A DNA stretch of 42,564 nucleotides from assembly GCA_024743355.1 (NCBI GenBank), contig JANSWS010000018.1:1-42564 (forward strand), given 5' to 3'. A program made the position numbers and the translations under genes. The stretch comes from a bacterium (lineage in GTDB: Bacteria; Planctomycetota; Planctomycetia; Pirellulales; Pirellulaceae). The notes beneath the pieces are model-generated. The model did not search any database. It saw only the letters and a program-made list of their open reading frames with translations, and was not told the DNA's origin. Shown in pieces: positions 34,468-42,564 of the stretch (the stretch's first letter is position 1; each line of letters begins with the position of its first letter).

Positions 34468-35166
34468 TTGATTGACCATAGCGAAAGAGGCGTAGCGTCG
34501 GCGCGAAGCGATCCGGACGTGGCACTGATGCTTCGTGTCAAAGAAGATGATGCCCTGGCGTTTACGGCCTTGGTTGAAGAATATCAGCCACGGCTGCTGC
34601 GAGTGCTTCGGCATATCGTGGGTTCTGACGCGGTTGCGGAGGATTTGGCCCAGGATGTTTTCCTACGTGTCTGGAGAGCCCGCAAGAATTACTCACCGAC
34701 GGCCAAGTTTTCCACTTGGTTGTTCCATATAGCCCACAACGTAGCCAGTAATTCGCTGAGGGATCGGAAGCGAAAAAAGGAATACCAAGTTTCCAGCCAC
34801 GAAGGCGTTGAGTCGGCAAGTTTTAGCTTGGATCAGCTGGCAATGGCCTCAACGGGTGTGATGCCTGTCAGGAAAATGGACAAAGCGGAACGAGCGGAGA
34901 TGGTGCGGGCGGCAGTCGAGGCGCTCAATGAGAGGCAGCGGATGGCATTGATGTTGAGCCGCTTCGAAGGGCTCAGCTACCAGGAGATTGCCGACACCAT
35001 GGATCTCAGCGTGCAAGCGGTCAAGTCACTTCTTAGCCGCGCCAGGGTGAATTTAAAAACCCTGTTGCAGCCCTACCTCACCTCGGGAGCACTGCCGGGT
35101 GAAAACGCTGGTGATGAGTCGGATGCAACCAGCGATGTGGATTCCAGTAGTTCGCGTAATGGGTGA
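34468..35166 (+). CDS. ECF-type RNA polymerase sigma factor
   Basis: A 232-residue extracytoplasmic-function sigma factor. Region 2 (about residues 30-98) has the VAEDLAQDVFLRVWRARKNY core-binding helix and FSTWLFHIAHNVASNSLRDR; region 4 (about 145-200) has LNERQRMALMLSRFEGLSYQ and a helix-turn-helix with SVQAVKSLLSRAR, binding the -35 element. About 28 residues after region 4 form an acidic, Ser-rich tail that most ECF factors lack. TTG at 34468 is preceded by AAAAGG 7 nt upstream. Its stop touches the anti-sigma gene, so the two are cotranscribed. Confidence 0.92.
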   Translation: MIDHSERGVASARSDPDVALMLRVKEDDALAFTALVEEYQPRLLRVLRHIVGSDAVAEDLAQDVFLRVWRARKNYSPTAKFSTWLFHIAHNVASNSLRDRKRKKEYQVSSHEGVESASFSLDQLAMASTGVMPVRKMDKAERAEMVRAAVEALNERQRMALMLSRFEGLSYQEIADTMDLSVQAVKSLLSRARVNLKTLLQPYLTSGALPGENAGDESDATSDVDSSSSRNG

Positions 35167-35168
35167 AA

Positions 35169-36404
35169 ATGAGCATGCCCAACGAATTCGATGATGAAAC
35201 TCTAGTCGCCTTCTTGGATGGAGAGCTGGAGCAGCAACAGTCACAAGCAATTGAAGCCGAATTGGACTCGGATCCTGAGCTTCAGCAGCGGGTGGCTACC
35301 TTGCGACAATCCTGGGATCTACTGTCCGAGTTGCCGTCCCCCGTCCCCAACCCGGATCTTGCGCGGTCGACCATTGAATTAGTAACCTTGGAGCTGGATA
35401 CAAAACCCAAGCGAGGTTGGCTTTCATGGAAGTATCGCAGGCCTTTGCTGTTGGTTCTCTTCGCCGCTATCTCAGTGGGTTTAGGCGCGTTGGCCGGCCA
35501 ATTTCTGAGTGTTGCCTTTGCCGGTCATCTGCGGAGGAATCTCGATGTCATTGCTGATTACGCGGCCCTGAAAGAAATCGATTCCGTGGAATGGCTAAAC
35601 GAGCTGGACGCGATTAATTACCTGACGACGGCCTTTCCAGGAGATGTTATCGGGGACGGTAACGTGCCGGAACGTTGGCGCGAGCGCGAGCAATGGATGG
35701 ATTCCTTAGATGAAATCGATCGAGGCCTGCTGCAGGATAACGCCAAAGCCTTCGTACGCGAGCCTGAGGAACGCAAGGATAGTCTTCGTGAGGTGATGAA
35801 GGTCATTCATGAGCAGGCAGAGGAAACCAATGATTTGTTGCCGCAGGTTCGTGCCTACGCTGCCTTGCTGGACTCGCGGTCCGGAAAGCAGAAGGAAACG
35901 CTGAAAAGCATGCCGATCAACAAACGTCGCGAACAAGTGCAGCTGATCGTGAACTTCAAAATGCGGACCATTTTCGCGGCGCAAATGCCCGAGAAGGACC
36001 GTGTTGCCATCGATCGTTGGCTGCTTTCCAACGATTTCCTGCCGAATGACGTGAATGAACTGATGTTCGACAGTAGCTTCATGCCAGAAACGTTGATGCA
36101 GGACTTGATATCACAGCTCTCTGACGAAGCCAGGAGTATCTTGGAGCCGCAGACGGTGGAAGAGCAAAGTCTGTCATTGGGTTACTGGGTGACTTCCGTC
36201 GTCTTCCCGGAGCAGAAAGCAGCCGTGTCCGCGGAGCAGCTAGCCGAAGTTCTCGCGCAGCTGGCCAACGACAGCGATTATCAGGCCGCTGACGAACTGG
36301 AGCGTATCGAACTTCTTCCCGAAGAACAGGCGCAGCGAGTTTTGCGACGCATGGCGGGCGCCGACGACGAGGAACTAGATAACCTGCAAATGGGCGGGCA
36401 ATAA
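35169..36404 (+). CDS. Membrane anti-sigma factor-like protein with large C-terminal domain
   Basis: A 411-residue protein. The N-terminal FDDETLVAFLDGELEQQQ (about residues 7-24) resembles the start of anti-sigma domains, but there is no HxxxCxxC zinc motif. One membrane segment lies at about 92-118 (LLLVLFAAISVGLGALAG). The remaining 290 residues form a charged helical region, presumably outside the membrane, which I could not assign. It lies directly after the ECF sigma gene: ATG at 35169 is 2 nt beyond its stop, and a GTG at 35163 would overlap it. Placement and architecture argue for an anti-sigma role: holding the sigma factor at the membrane until a signal releases it. This is inferred from context. 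Confidence 0.75.
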   Translation: MSMPNEFDDETLVAFLDGELEQQQSQAIEAELDSDPELQQRVATLRQSWDLLSELPSPVPNPDLARSTIELVTLELDTKPKRGWLSWKYRRPLLLVLFAAISVGLGALAGQFLSVAFAGHLRRNLDVIADYAALKEIDSVEWLNELDAINYLTTAFPGDVIGDGNVPERWREREQWMDSLDEIDRGLLQDNAKAFVREPEERKDSLREVMKVIHEQAEETNDLLPQVRAYAALLDSRSGKQKETLKSMPINKRREQVQLIVNFKMRTIFAAQMPEKDRVAIDRWLLSNDFLPNDVNELMFDSSFMPETLMQDLISQLSDEARSILEPQTVEEQSLSLGYWVTSVVFPEQKAAVSAEQLAEVLAQLANDSDYQAADELERIELLPEEQAQRVLRRMAGADDEELDNLQMGGQ

Positions 36405-36501
36405 ATCCAAAGTCTCACCGGCAGTCTCGGCAAGACGGACTTCATCCTCTGTCAACGCGGCTTGGTAAACCCCGCGTTGTCTCAAATTGGAGTTGTGTCC
36501 G

Positions 36502-36519
36502 GCTGGCAGCAGCCAGCCC
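36502..36519. repeat. GC-rich hairpin in a convergent gap
   Basis: GGCTGGC and GCCAGCC (7 bp, perfect) with loop AGCA. It lies 98 nt after the anti-sigma stop and 92 nt from the ppdK stop. There is no T-tract on either side, so terminator function is uncertain. Confidence 0.4.
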
Positions 36520-36525
36520 CAAACA

Positions 36526-36589
36526 ACCTATCCAAAAATGAACAGAGCCGCAGGCAATGCCGACCAACGGATGGTTTTTGGATAGGTTC
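36526..36589. repeat. 14-bp perfect inverted repeat in a convergent gap
   Basis: AACCTATCCAAAAA (36526-36539) and TTTTTGGATAGGTT (36576-36589) are perfect complements with a 36-nt spacer. The gap separates the anti-sigma gene and the convergent ppdK. It may help end one or both transcripts, but the long spacer is unlike an intrinsic terminator; a protein site or decayed mobile-element end is equally possible. Confidence 0.5.
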
Positions 36590-36610
36590 CAAGTACCGAA
36601 CCCACCGCGG

Positions 36611-39250
36611 CTACTTTTGCAGGGCGGCTTGTGCTGCCGCCAAGATCGCAATTGGTACGCGGAACGGCGAGCAGCTGACGTAATCCAATCCAACTTGGTT
36701 GCAGAAGCGAACGGAAGCAGGATCGCCGCCGTGTTCACCACAGATGCCCAGTTTCAGATTGGGCTTCACGCTACGACCTTTCTTGACGGCCATTTCTACC
36801 AATTGGCCGACACCCGTGGTGTCCAGCGATTGGAAGGGATCGACCAGCAAGATGTCTTGCCCCAGGTAGTCGGGCAGAAAGGAGTTGATATCGTCTCGGC
36901 TAAAGCCAAAGGTCATCTGGGTCAGGTCATTGGTGCCGAAGCTGAAGAAGTCAGCTTGCCGAGCAATTTCATCGGCCGTCAAGGCTGCTCGAGGGACCTC
37001 GATCATCGTTCCGATCATAATGTCCAAAGAACCGCTGAAGCCCTTGGCTTGTTTGACCTGTTCGATGGTCTGTTCGGTTTTCTCGCGAAGAAGCTTCAGT
37101 TCGGCCTCGGTGCCTACCAGGGGAATCATGATTTCGGGCATCGCGTTGATTTTCTTGCCCTGGCATTCGATGGCCGCTTCCACGATGGCAGTAACCTGCA
37201 TTTCCAGAATCTCGGGATAGGTGATGCTCAGACGGCATCCGCGATGTCCCAGCATTGGATTGAACTCGTGCAATGATTCCACGCGTTCTTTGATTTCTTC
37301 AACTTTCACGCCCAGTTCATCCGCCAACTCCTGTTGTCCCTTTGCGTCGTGAGGGACGAACTCGTGCAAGGGAGGATCCAGCAGTCGAATGGTTACCGGC
37401 AGCCCATCCATGGCGGTGAAAATGCCGATGAAGTCATCTCTTTGGAAAGGCAGCAGCTTTGCCAAAGCGGCCCGCCGCGCCTCTTCATCTTCGGCAATGA
37501 TCATCTCGCGAATGGCCAGGGTCCGATCGCCACCGAAGAACATGTGCTCGGTACGGCAAAGGCCAATTCCTTGCGCACCGAATTCACGCGCACGCTGGCT
37601 ATCTTCGGGCGAATCCGCATTGGTTCGAACTTTCATGGTCCGGTACTTGTTCGCCCATTCCATCAATTGGGCGAAGTCACCCGAAAGTGAAGCCGGCATT
37701 GTGTCGACTTCTCCCGCGGCGACTTCACCGGTTGTCCCGTTGATACTCAAGACGTCGTTTTCGCCGTAGATCTTGCCTTGGATTTCAGCGGTCTTATTGG
37801 CGGCGTTAATCTGCACCGCGCCCGCACCCGCAACACAGCAGCGTCCCCAGCCTCGGGCGACAACCGCAGCGTGGCTGGTCATACCACCGGTGCTGGTCAA
37901 GATACCTGCCGCGGCGTGCATGCCATCCACATCTTCGGGGCTGGTTTCCTTGCGGATGAGAATTACTTTTTCGCCCTTGGTGGCCCGCTCTTTGGCGTCT
38001 TCGGCGGTGAAGGCTAACTTGCCGACTGCCGCGCCCGGAGAGGCTGGCAAGCCCTTGGCAATTTTCTCCGCTTTGGCCCAAGCAGCGGTGTCAAAGCTGG
38101 GCAGCAATAGCTGAGTTAGATCACCCGCGGGTACCCGCATGACTGCTTTCTTTTCGTCGATCAGACCTTCGCGAACCATTTCGCAAGCAATCCGCACGGC
38201 CGCAGATCCTGTTCGCTTGCCGGTTCGCGTTTGCAGCATAAACAGAGTTCCCTTTTCGATAGTGAACTCGATGTCCTGCATCTCCGCGTAGTGATTTTCC
38301 AGGGTTTTCTTGATTTCCATCAATTCCTGGTAAACATCCGCGTTCCACTTGCTCATCTCTTCGGTGGGTTGGGGCGTGCGGATACCTGCAACGACATCTT
38401 CCCCTTGTGCGTTGACGAGAAACTCGCCGAAAAACGCATTTTCGCCCGTGTTGGGATTTCGCGTGAAAGCCACGCCCGTTCCCGAATCGTTACCCATATT
38501 GCCATAGACCATGGACTGGCAATTGACGGCGGTTCCCAACAATCCGCGAATGCCTTCGATCTCTCGATATTTGACAGCTTTGTTGGTCATCCAGCTCTTG
38601 AAGACGGCCTCTACGGCCTTCTCCAACTGGTGCATGGGATCCTGGGGAAAGTCTTCCCCGGTATGATCCTTGTAAACGGCTTTGTACGCATCGCAGAGTT
38701 CCTTCAAACCTTCGGCGGGAACATCCGTGTCTTCCTTGGTGTTGTACTTCTGCTTGATGATGTCAAACGCAGCTTCGAAGTGTTCGTGTTCAACTTCCAT
38801 CACCACATCGCCGAACATGTTGATCAAGCGACGGTAGGCATCGTAAGCAAAACGTGGATTACTGGTGGCAGAGGCCAAACCTTCGGTCGAGACGTCATTC
38901 AGTCCCAAGTTCAGAATCGTGTTCATCATGCCGGGCATGGAAACTGCCGCACCCGAGCGAACCGATACGAGCAAGGGATTCTTATCGTCGCCAAATTTTT
39001 TGCCCAATTCGGCTTCCAGGGTGGCCACGTTTTCCTTCACTTCGTCCATCAGGCCCGCGGGCATTTGTTTTCCGGACTTGTAGTAGGCATCACAGACTTC
39101 CGTGGTGATCGTAAAACCGGGAGGTACCGGCAGGCCAATCGAAGTCATTTCGGCCAAGTTAGCGCCTTTTCCGCCCAAAATCTGTTTGCTAACACCGGTA
39201 CCGTCCGTTCGAGTTTTGCCGAAATAGTAAATCATCTTGTGTGTGGTCAT
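36611..39250 (-). CDS. ppdK: Pyruvate, phosphate dikinase
   Basis: An 879-residue enzyme interconverting pyruvate, ATP and phosphate with phosphoenolpyruvate, AMP and pyrophosphate. The N-terminal ATP-grasp domain opens with GGKGANLAEM; the swivelling domain has TGGMTSHAAVVARGWGR with the phospho-accepting His; the C-terminal TIM barrel holds CRTEHMFF and the GICGEHGGDP active-site segment. Length is typical. ATG at 39250 has AGGAAG about 4 nt upstream. A hairpin (39313-39329) lies in its leader. It stands alone, convergent with the anti-sigma gene. It can run toward glycolysis or gluconeogenesis; the direction cannot be read from the sequence. Confidence 0.97.
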   Translation of the reverse strand: MTTHKMIYYFGKTRTDGTGVSKQILGGKGANLAEMTSIGLPVPPGFTITTEVCDAYYKSGKQMPAGLMDEVKENVATLEAELGKKFGDDKNPLLVSVRSGAAVSMPGMMNTILNLGLNDVSTEGLASATSNPRFAYDAYRRLINMFGDVVMEVEHEHFEAAFDIIKQKYNTKEDTDVPAEGLKELCDAYKAVYKDHTGEDFPQDPMHQLEKAVEAVFKSWMTNKAVKYREIEGIRGLLGTAVNCQSMVYGNMGNDSGTGVAFTRNPNTGENAFFGEFLVNAQGEDVVAGIRTPQPTEEMSKWNADVYQELMEIKKTLENHYAEMQDIEFTIEKGTLFMLQTRTGKRTGSAAVRIACEMVREGLIDEKKAVMRVPAGDLTQLLLPSFDTAAWAKAEKIAKGLPASPGAAVGKLAFTAEDAKERATKGEKVILIRKETSPEDVDGMHAAAGILTSTGGMTSHAAVVARGWGRCCVAGAGAVQINAANKTAEIQGKIYGENDVLSINGTTGEVAAGEVDTMPASLSGDFAQLMEWANKYRTMKVRTNADSPEDSQRAREFGAQGIGLCRTEHMFFGGDRTLAIREMIIAEDEEARRAALAKLLPFQRDDFIGIFTAMDGLPVTIRLLDPPLHEFVPHDAKGQQELADELGVKVEEIKERVESLHEFNPMLGHRGCRLSITYPEILEMQVTAIVEAAIECQGKKINAMPEIMIPLVGTEAELKLLREKTEQTIEQVKQAKGFSGSLDIMIGTMIEVPRAALTADEIARQADFFSFGTNDLTQMTFGFSRDDINSFLPDYLGQDILLVDPFQSLDTTGVGQLVEMAVKKGRSVKPNLKLGICGEHGGDPASVRFCNQVGLDYVSCSPFRVPIAILAAAQAALQK

Positions 39251-39725
39251 TGGTCTTCCTCGACTCCGATCAGGATTAACGGGGCTGTCTGGTCTTTGGA
39301 CTTAAGGTGAATCCGAGCCAAATGCTCGGTGTGTCGATCTAAAAATGGGACCTATCTGTTTCGAGATCCACTCAGCATGCCGCATCTCCGCCTGCTAGCA
39401 CACAGCGGCTTGCCACCTACTTGGGACACGTTGCATTGCCACCGACTGTTACATGGCGTTCAGTCGCCAAGTAACACACCGTGCCTGGTTGCCCACTAGC
39501 ACCTTGCCGACTAAGCCTGGGCAGGTGAGCCCCAGACCGCGTTTGGGGACGGCTTCGAATCGCCAGGTCGGACTTTGCAGCGTCAGGATTCGCGGAGCCA
39601 GGGCGTCGCCTTGACTGCTTCACCTAGAATGAGGTGTCGAGTGTAATGCTGGCGTCCAAAATCGTCAATTGGAGCAGTTCTTAGTGGGTAAGATTCGACC
39701 GTTAGCAGCAGGAAATGAAATCTCT
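39251..39725. other. Divergent gap between ppdK and the chelatase gene
   Basis: This 475-nt gap contains the ppdK leader hairpin and an interrupted stem at 39448-39475 (GTTAC-A-TGGCG pairing with CGCCA-A-GTAAC around a 6-nt loop). The chelatase ribosome site AGGAAA is at 39710-39715. A T-loop-like stretch near 39550 does not fold into a tRNA. No gene is supported. Confidence 0.5.
39313..39329 (-). promoter_or_regulatory. Hairpin in the ppdK leader region
   Basis: CCGAGC and GCTCGG (6 bp, perfect) with a 5-nt loop lie 63-79 nt upstream of the ppdK start. It could be an RNA leader structure or a protein site; nothing further is visible. Confidence 0.3.
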
Positions 39726-40562
39726 ATGGCGGGCATTGGCTATCTCCTGGTCGGGCACGGGACGCGTCGAGAGAGCGGTCAGCAGCAGTTCAGGCGGCTT
39801 TTCGAGCAGTTTGAGCGTGAACTGGCTCCGCAACGATGCGAAATGGCCTTTTTGGAGCTGGCCGAACCCAGCATCGAAGACGCGATGCGTTGTCTGGCGA
39901 CGCGAGGTGTCGAATGGGTGGTTTGTGTACCCGTCCTGTTGTTTTCGGCAGGCCACGCATTGGAGGACATTCCCCAAGAGCTCGAACGGTCGGCGAGTGA
40001 TCACGGCTTGAGAGTACTGGGGCAAACGCCTTCTTTGGAATCGGCGCCGTCCGTGCTCGCGCTGTCGGCAATGCGATTTCAAGAGGCTGTCTGTGGTCGG
40101 CAAGCCGGGGCCAGCTGCGCGTTTGATCGCGGGCAAATTGATTGCCAGAACTGCAGCCGAAGCTTCTGTGAGGAAACCGCTTTGACCATGGTTGGTCGAG
40201 GTAGCAGTTCGCCGGACGCGACACGGAGAATGCGAGCTTTTACCGGTAGTCGCTGCGCACTGACCCCGGTTCCTTGGGCCCAGACCGCGTTCATCCACGC
40301 TCAGCAGCCGGACGTTCCGCGGGCTCTCGACTGGTTGCAGGCTGCTCCCTATCGGCAGAAGGTGGTCCAGCCGCATCTGCTTTTTGAGGGCCTGCTGATG
40401 GATCAACTGCGAGAGCAAGTGGCAGAGCGTCAACTTCAGGACGGCACGAGCCGCTGGGTGATCACGGAACCCTTGGGAAGTGACTACCGCTTGGGAAAAA
40501 CCCTTGCCAATCTGGCATGCAAGCAAATCGAAGCGAATCCCTTTGCTGAAAAAGGGGTTTGA
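39726..40562 (+). CDS. Sirohydrochlorin chelatase, long CbiX-type
   Basis: A 278-residue two-domain CbiX/SirB-like chelatase that inserts Fe2+ (siroheme) or Co2+ (cobalamin) into sirohydrochlorin. The N-terminal half has GHGTRRESG with metal-binding His11 and SAGHALEDIP with His77; the second half opens with VGRGSSSPDA, a hallmark of long CbiX, and carries PHLLFEGLLMDQL. Between them lies a cysteine-rich linker (C123, C131, C140, C143, C148). I start at the ATG at 39726, with AGGAAA about 10 nt upstream; an earlier in-frame TTG lacks support. No cobalamin gene is near, while a siroheme-dependent sulfite reductase is in the window, so siroheme is the better guess. Confidence 0.85.
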   Translation: MAGIGYLLVGHGTRRESGQQQFRRLFEQFERELAPQRCEMAFLELAEPSIEDAMRCLATRGVEWVVCVPVLLFSAGHALEDIPQELERSASDHGLRVLGQTPSLESAPSVLALSAMRFQEAVCGRQAGASCAFDRGQIDCQNCSRSFCEETALTMVGRGSSSPDATRRMRAFTGSRCALTPVPWAQTAFIHAQQPDVPRALDWLQAAPYRQKVVQPHLLFEGLLMDQLREQVAERQLQDGTSRWVITEPLGSDYRLGKTLANLACKQIEANPFAEKGV

Positions 40563-40652
40563 TTCCAGGGGCGGTTATCCCCCGAGCATGCCGATGATGG
40601 CACTGTATGCCCATGCATCAGCTACAATTGAGGGCTGGCGGTAACATTCAGC

Positions 40653-40681
40653 TTGTCTGGCCGAGTATCATTTCCTATACA
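40653..40681 (+). promoter_or_regulatory. Sigma-70-like promoter for the Prc-type protease gene
   Basis: TTGTCT (40653-40658) and TATACA (40676-40681) are separated by exactly 17 nt. Each box differs from consensus at two positions or fewer. The predicted transcript start is about 120 nt upstream of the protease ATG. This is the best-formed promoter seen in the window; activity is inferred. Confidence 0.55.
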
Positions 40682-40808
40682 TCCATATTGTCAAATCCAG
40701 AGGAAATCGCCTGGTTGGCCCACATTGCTTAGCTAGACGTCAGTTTCGAATGCATGCTGGATTCTGCTTACGCATTAATAATTGCACCTTCCTTGGGGGC
40801 TGTCTTCT

Positions 40809-42564
40809 ATGCTGAATTGCCTGAGATTACTTCACGTTCGTCGTCTGCTTGCCTCGCTGGGATTGCTGATGCTTTCGCTTCCCGTCGCCCAGGCACAGCG
40901 GGCCAATCCACGGGTCGAGGACATGACCGCAACCCGTCCGTTGGATCGCGCGATTATTCGAACCGTCGCGAAATTCATGGATGAGCAGCATTTTTCCAAG
41001 CATTCTCTTGACGACGAAATCTCCCAGCGAGCCTTCGATCGCATGCTCGAGTCGCTGGACCCCTTGAAACTGTATTTCTTGCAGGAAGATATCGACAGCT
41101 TCAACGCACAACGTTCAAAGTTGGATGATTACGCTCGTATTGGCAATATGGACTTTGCTCGCGAGGTATTTCTGACCTTTCTGCGACGTGTTGATGAGCG
41201 AGTCGAGATGGCTCACCAGCAGATTGACGCCGAACATGACTTTGACGTGGACGAAACGCTGGCCATCGACCGGGATACCATCCAGTATGCTGCCGATTCG
41301 GCCGAAGCCGAGGATCGAATCCGCAAGCAGATCAAGTACAGTCTGCTCGTACTCGAGAGCGACAAACTACGTGCTGAAAAGGAAGCGGAAGCCGGCAAGG
41401 AGCGTTCTGAGACGGAAAACGTGTTGAGCGGTGATCCCAACGAAGATCCGCGAGAGCGCCTTCACCGTCGGTATCGCAACATTCAGCGACGCTGGCACCA
41501 AACCGACGCTGATGAGTTGCTCGAACTCTATGTTTCGTCGCTGACGACCAGCTTCGATCCGCACACTTCCTACATGTCTCCCGATACTCTCGAGAATTTC
41601 CGCATTCTGATGAGTCTCAACTTGGATGGCATCGGTGCCCAACTAACGAGCGAGGACGGCTATACGAAGCTGACCAGCATTGTGCCAGGTGGAGCTGCTG
41701 ATAAAGATGGTCGACTGCAGCCCGGCGACCGAATCATTTCGGTTGGTCAGGATACACGTGGCGAAATGGTCGACGTTATCGACATGAAGTTGGACGACGT
41801 GGTGCAGATGATCCGTGGCCAGGCGGGAACGATCGTTCGTCTGGGAGTCTTGCCCGCCGCAGGCGGCGAGAGCGAGATCATTGAAATCGTACGTGCCAAA
41901 ATTTCGCTCGAGGATAGCGCGGCAAGAAGCGAAGTCGTGGAGTACGGCAAGAAGGCAAACGGTTCCCCCTTCAAGGTTGGCTATATCGATCTTCCAAGTT
42001 TCTACATGGATATGGAAGCTGCACGCGACAATGCGACCGGTTTCCGAAGTACGACTCGCGATGTCAGCAAGATTTTGAGTGACTTTCGTGACAGCCAGGT
42101 AGATGCCGTGGTCCTCGATTTGAGTCGTAACGGCGGAGGAAGCTTGACCGAAGCGATCAATCTTACCGGTCTGTTCATCGATCGCGGCCCAGTCGTTCAA
42201 GTGAAGGACTTGAGTGGTCGGGTTCAGATTTATGACGACGAAACCAGCGGTGTCGCATGGACCGGCCCCCTAGTGGTCATGACCAGCAAGGACAGTGCCA
42301 GCGCCAGCGAGATTCTGGCGGGAGCGATCCAGGATTACCGTCGAGGTATCATCGTCGGTGACCCGGCTACTCACGGTAAGGGTACCGTTCAGAGTTTGGT
42401 CGATATTGGCCAGCAGCTGGGTCTGGATGGGATGGGGGCTCTCAAGATCACCATCCAACAGTTCTATCTTCCGGACGGAAAAAGCACGCAGCGTCAGGGA
42501 GTCATGTCCGACATTATCATTCCAGCGATCACTGCTAGTTTTGATAACTCGGAGGCCGACCTCG
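40809..42564 (+). CDS. prc: Carboxyl-terminal (tail-specific) protease Prc, S41 family, cut by window edge
   Basis: The first 585 codons are present with no stop before the window ends. A signal peptide (about residues 11-31, LLASLGLLMLSLPVAQA) precedes the Prc N-terminal domain with its SFDPHTSYMSP segment, a PDZ domain around LNLDGIGAQL and GGAADKDGRLQPGDRI, and the S41 catalytic core. SASAS holds the nucleophile (Ser498) and HGKGTVQ the general base (Lys524); LDLSRNGGGSL and STQRQGVMSDIIIP are family motifs. It resembles E. coli Prc through this region. Prc cleaves non-polar C-termini of periplasmic proteins and processes cell-wall enzymes. The ATG at 40809 lies 127 nt after a good promoter. 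Confidence 0.93.
   Translation, partial: MLNCLRLLHVRRLLASLGLLMLSLPVAQAQRANPRVEDMTATRPLDRAIIRTVAKFMDEQHFSKHSLDDEISQRAFDRMLESLDPLKLYFLQEDIDSFNAQRSKLDDYARIGNMDFAREVFLTFLRRVDERVEMAHQQIDAEHDFDVDETLAIDRDTIQYAADSAEAEDRIRKQIKYSLLVLESDKLRAEKEAEAGKERSETENVLSGDPNEDPRERLHRRYRNIQRRWHQTDADELLELYVSSLTTSFDPHTSYMSPDTLENFRILMSLNLDGIGAQLTSEDGYTKLTSIVPGGAADKDGRLQPGDRIISVGQDTRGEMVDVIDMKLDDVVQMIRGQAGTIVRLGVLPAAGGESEIIEIVRAKISLEDSAARSEVVEYGKKANGSPFKVGYIDLPSFYMDMEAARDNATGFRSTTRDVSKILSDFRDSQVDAVVLDLSRNGGGSLTEAINLTGLFIDRGPVVQVKDLSGRVQIYDDETSGVAWTGPLVVMTSKDSASASEILAGAIQDYRRGIIVGDPATHGKGTVQSLVDIGQQLGLDGMGALKITIQQFYLPDGKSTQRQGVMSDIIIPAITASFDNSEADL

Noticed and set aside
34517-34535. TGGCAC as part of a sigma-54 promoter near the ECF sigma gene
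   Set aside because: It lies inside the coding region, and the required GC pair and TTGCA-like element at the right spacing are missing.
38231-39310. A 359-codon open frame on the plus strand opposite ppdK
   Set aside because: It mirrors the codon structure of a certain, full-length ppdK on the other strand, has no recognisable domain and no ribosome site.
39515-39585. A tRNA-like stretch containing TTCGAATC
   Set aside because: No acceptor or anticodon stem pairs with it on either strand.
39702-40526. A 274-codon minus-strand frame opposite the chelatase
   Set aside because: The plus-strand chelatase has all family motifs; the opposite frame is a by-product of its codon use.

Overview
The window looks like a chromosomal segment from a planctomycete, most likely of the Pirellulaceae (Rhodopirellula and relatives). 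This is inferred from gene content and style: a MoxR/DUF58/von Willebrand cassette with giant membrane partners, an FHA-type sigma-54 activator, a sigma factor paired with a membrane anti-sigma protein, proteins lengthened by low-complexity inserts, frequent TTG/GTG starts, medium-high GC, and wide intergenic gaps holding short inverted repeats. No rRNA, tRNA, CRISPR array, transposase, integrase or prophage gene was seen. The genes are intact; only the two at the window ends are cut.

Layout. 1-312 (minus) is the start of an FtsK-type DNA translocase. 735-3033 (plus) carries a lipoate-protein ligase and a PhoD-like phosphatase. 3341-14758 (plus) is a tight six-gene run: MoxR ATPase, DUF58 protein, BatA-like membrane protein, a second large membrane vWA protein, a three-span membrane protein with a coiled-coil tail, and an exported coiled-coil protein with 13 perfect Gly-Gln-Gln repeats. 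15042-19506 (plus) is an aspartate-family cluster: homoserine dehydrogenase, an ApgM-like proposed homoserine kinase, and an aspartate kinase with four ACT motifs. A strong hairpin separates it from a convergent exported zinc metalloprotease (19599-22583) with an extreme acidic/lysine insert.

23096-31742 holds housekeeping and small genes: dephospho-CoA kinase, threonylcarbamoyl-AMP synthase, an SGNH hydrolase, a TPR-like membrane protein, an unknown 107-residue protein, sulfite reductase, a MaoC-like protein and FolD. 31972-36404 is regulatory: an FHA-GAF-AAA+-HTH sigma-54 activator diverges from an ECF sigma factor coupled to a membrane anti-sigma protein. 36611-42564 has pyruvate phosphate dikinase (minus), a long-form sirohydrochlorin chelatase (plus) and the first part of a Prc-type tail-specific protease behind a good sigma-70-like promoter.

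How the genes work together. Homoserine dehydrogenase, the kinase candidate and aspartate kinase supply threonine and methionine precursors. The chelatase could supply siroheme to the sulfite reductase 10 kb away. The MoxR cassette is the part most likely to be an under-described system: an AAA+ ATPase plus three proteins with DxSxS metal-site motifs, ending in two proteins with little recognisable homology. Noncoding DNA holds several structured elements, notably a 31-bp-period hairpin repeat at 22934-23022 and a possible seven-codon leader ahead of ftsK.
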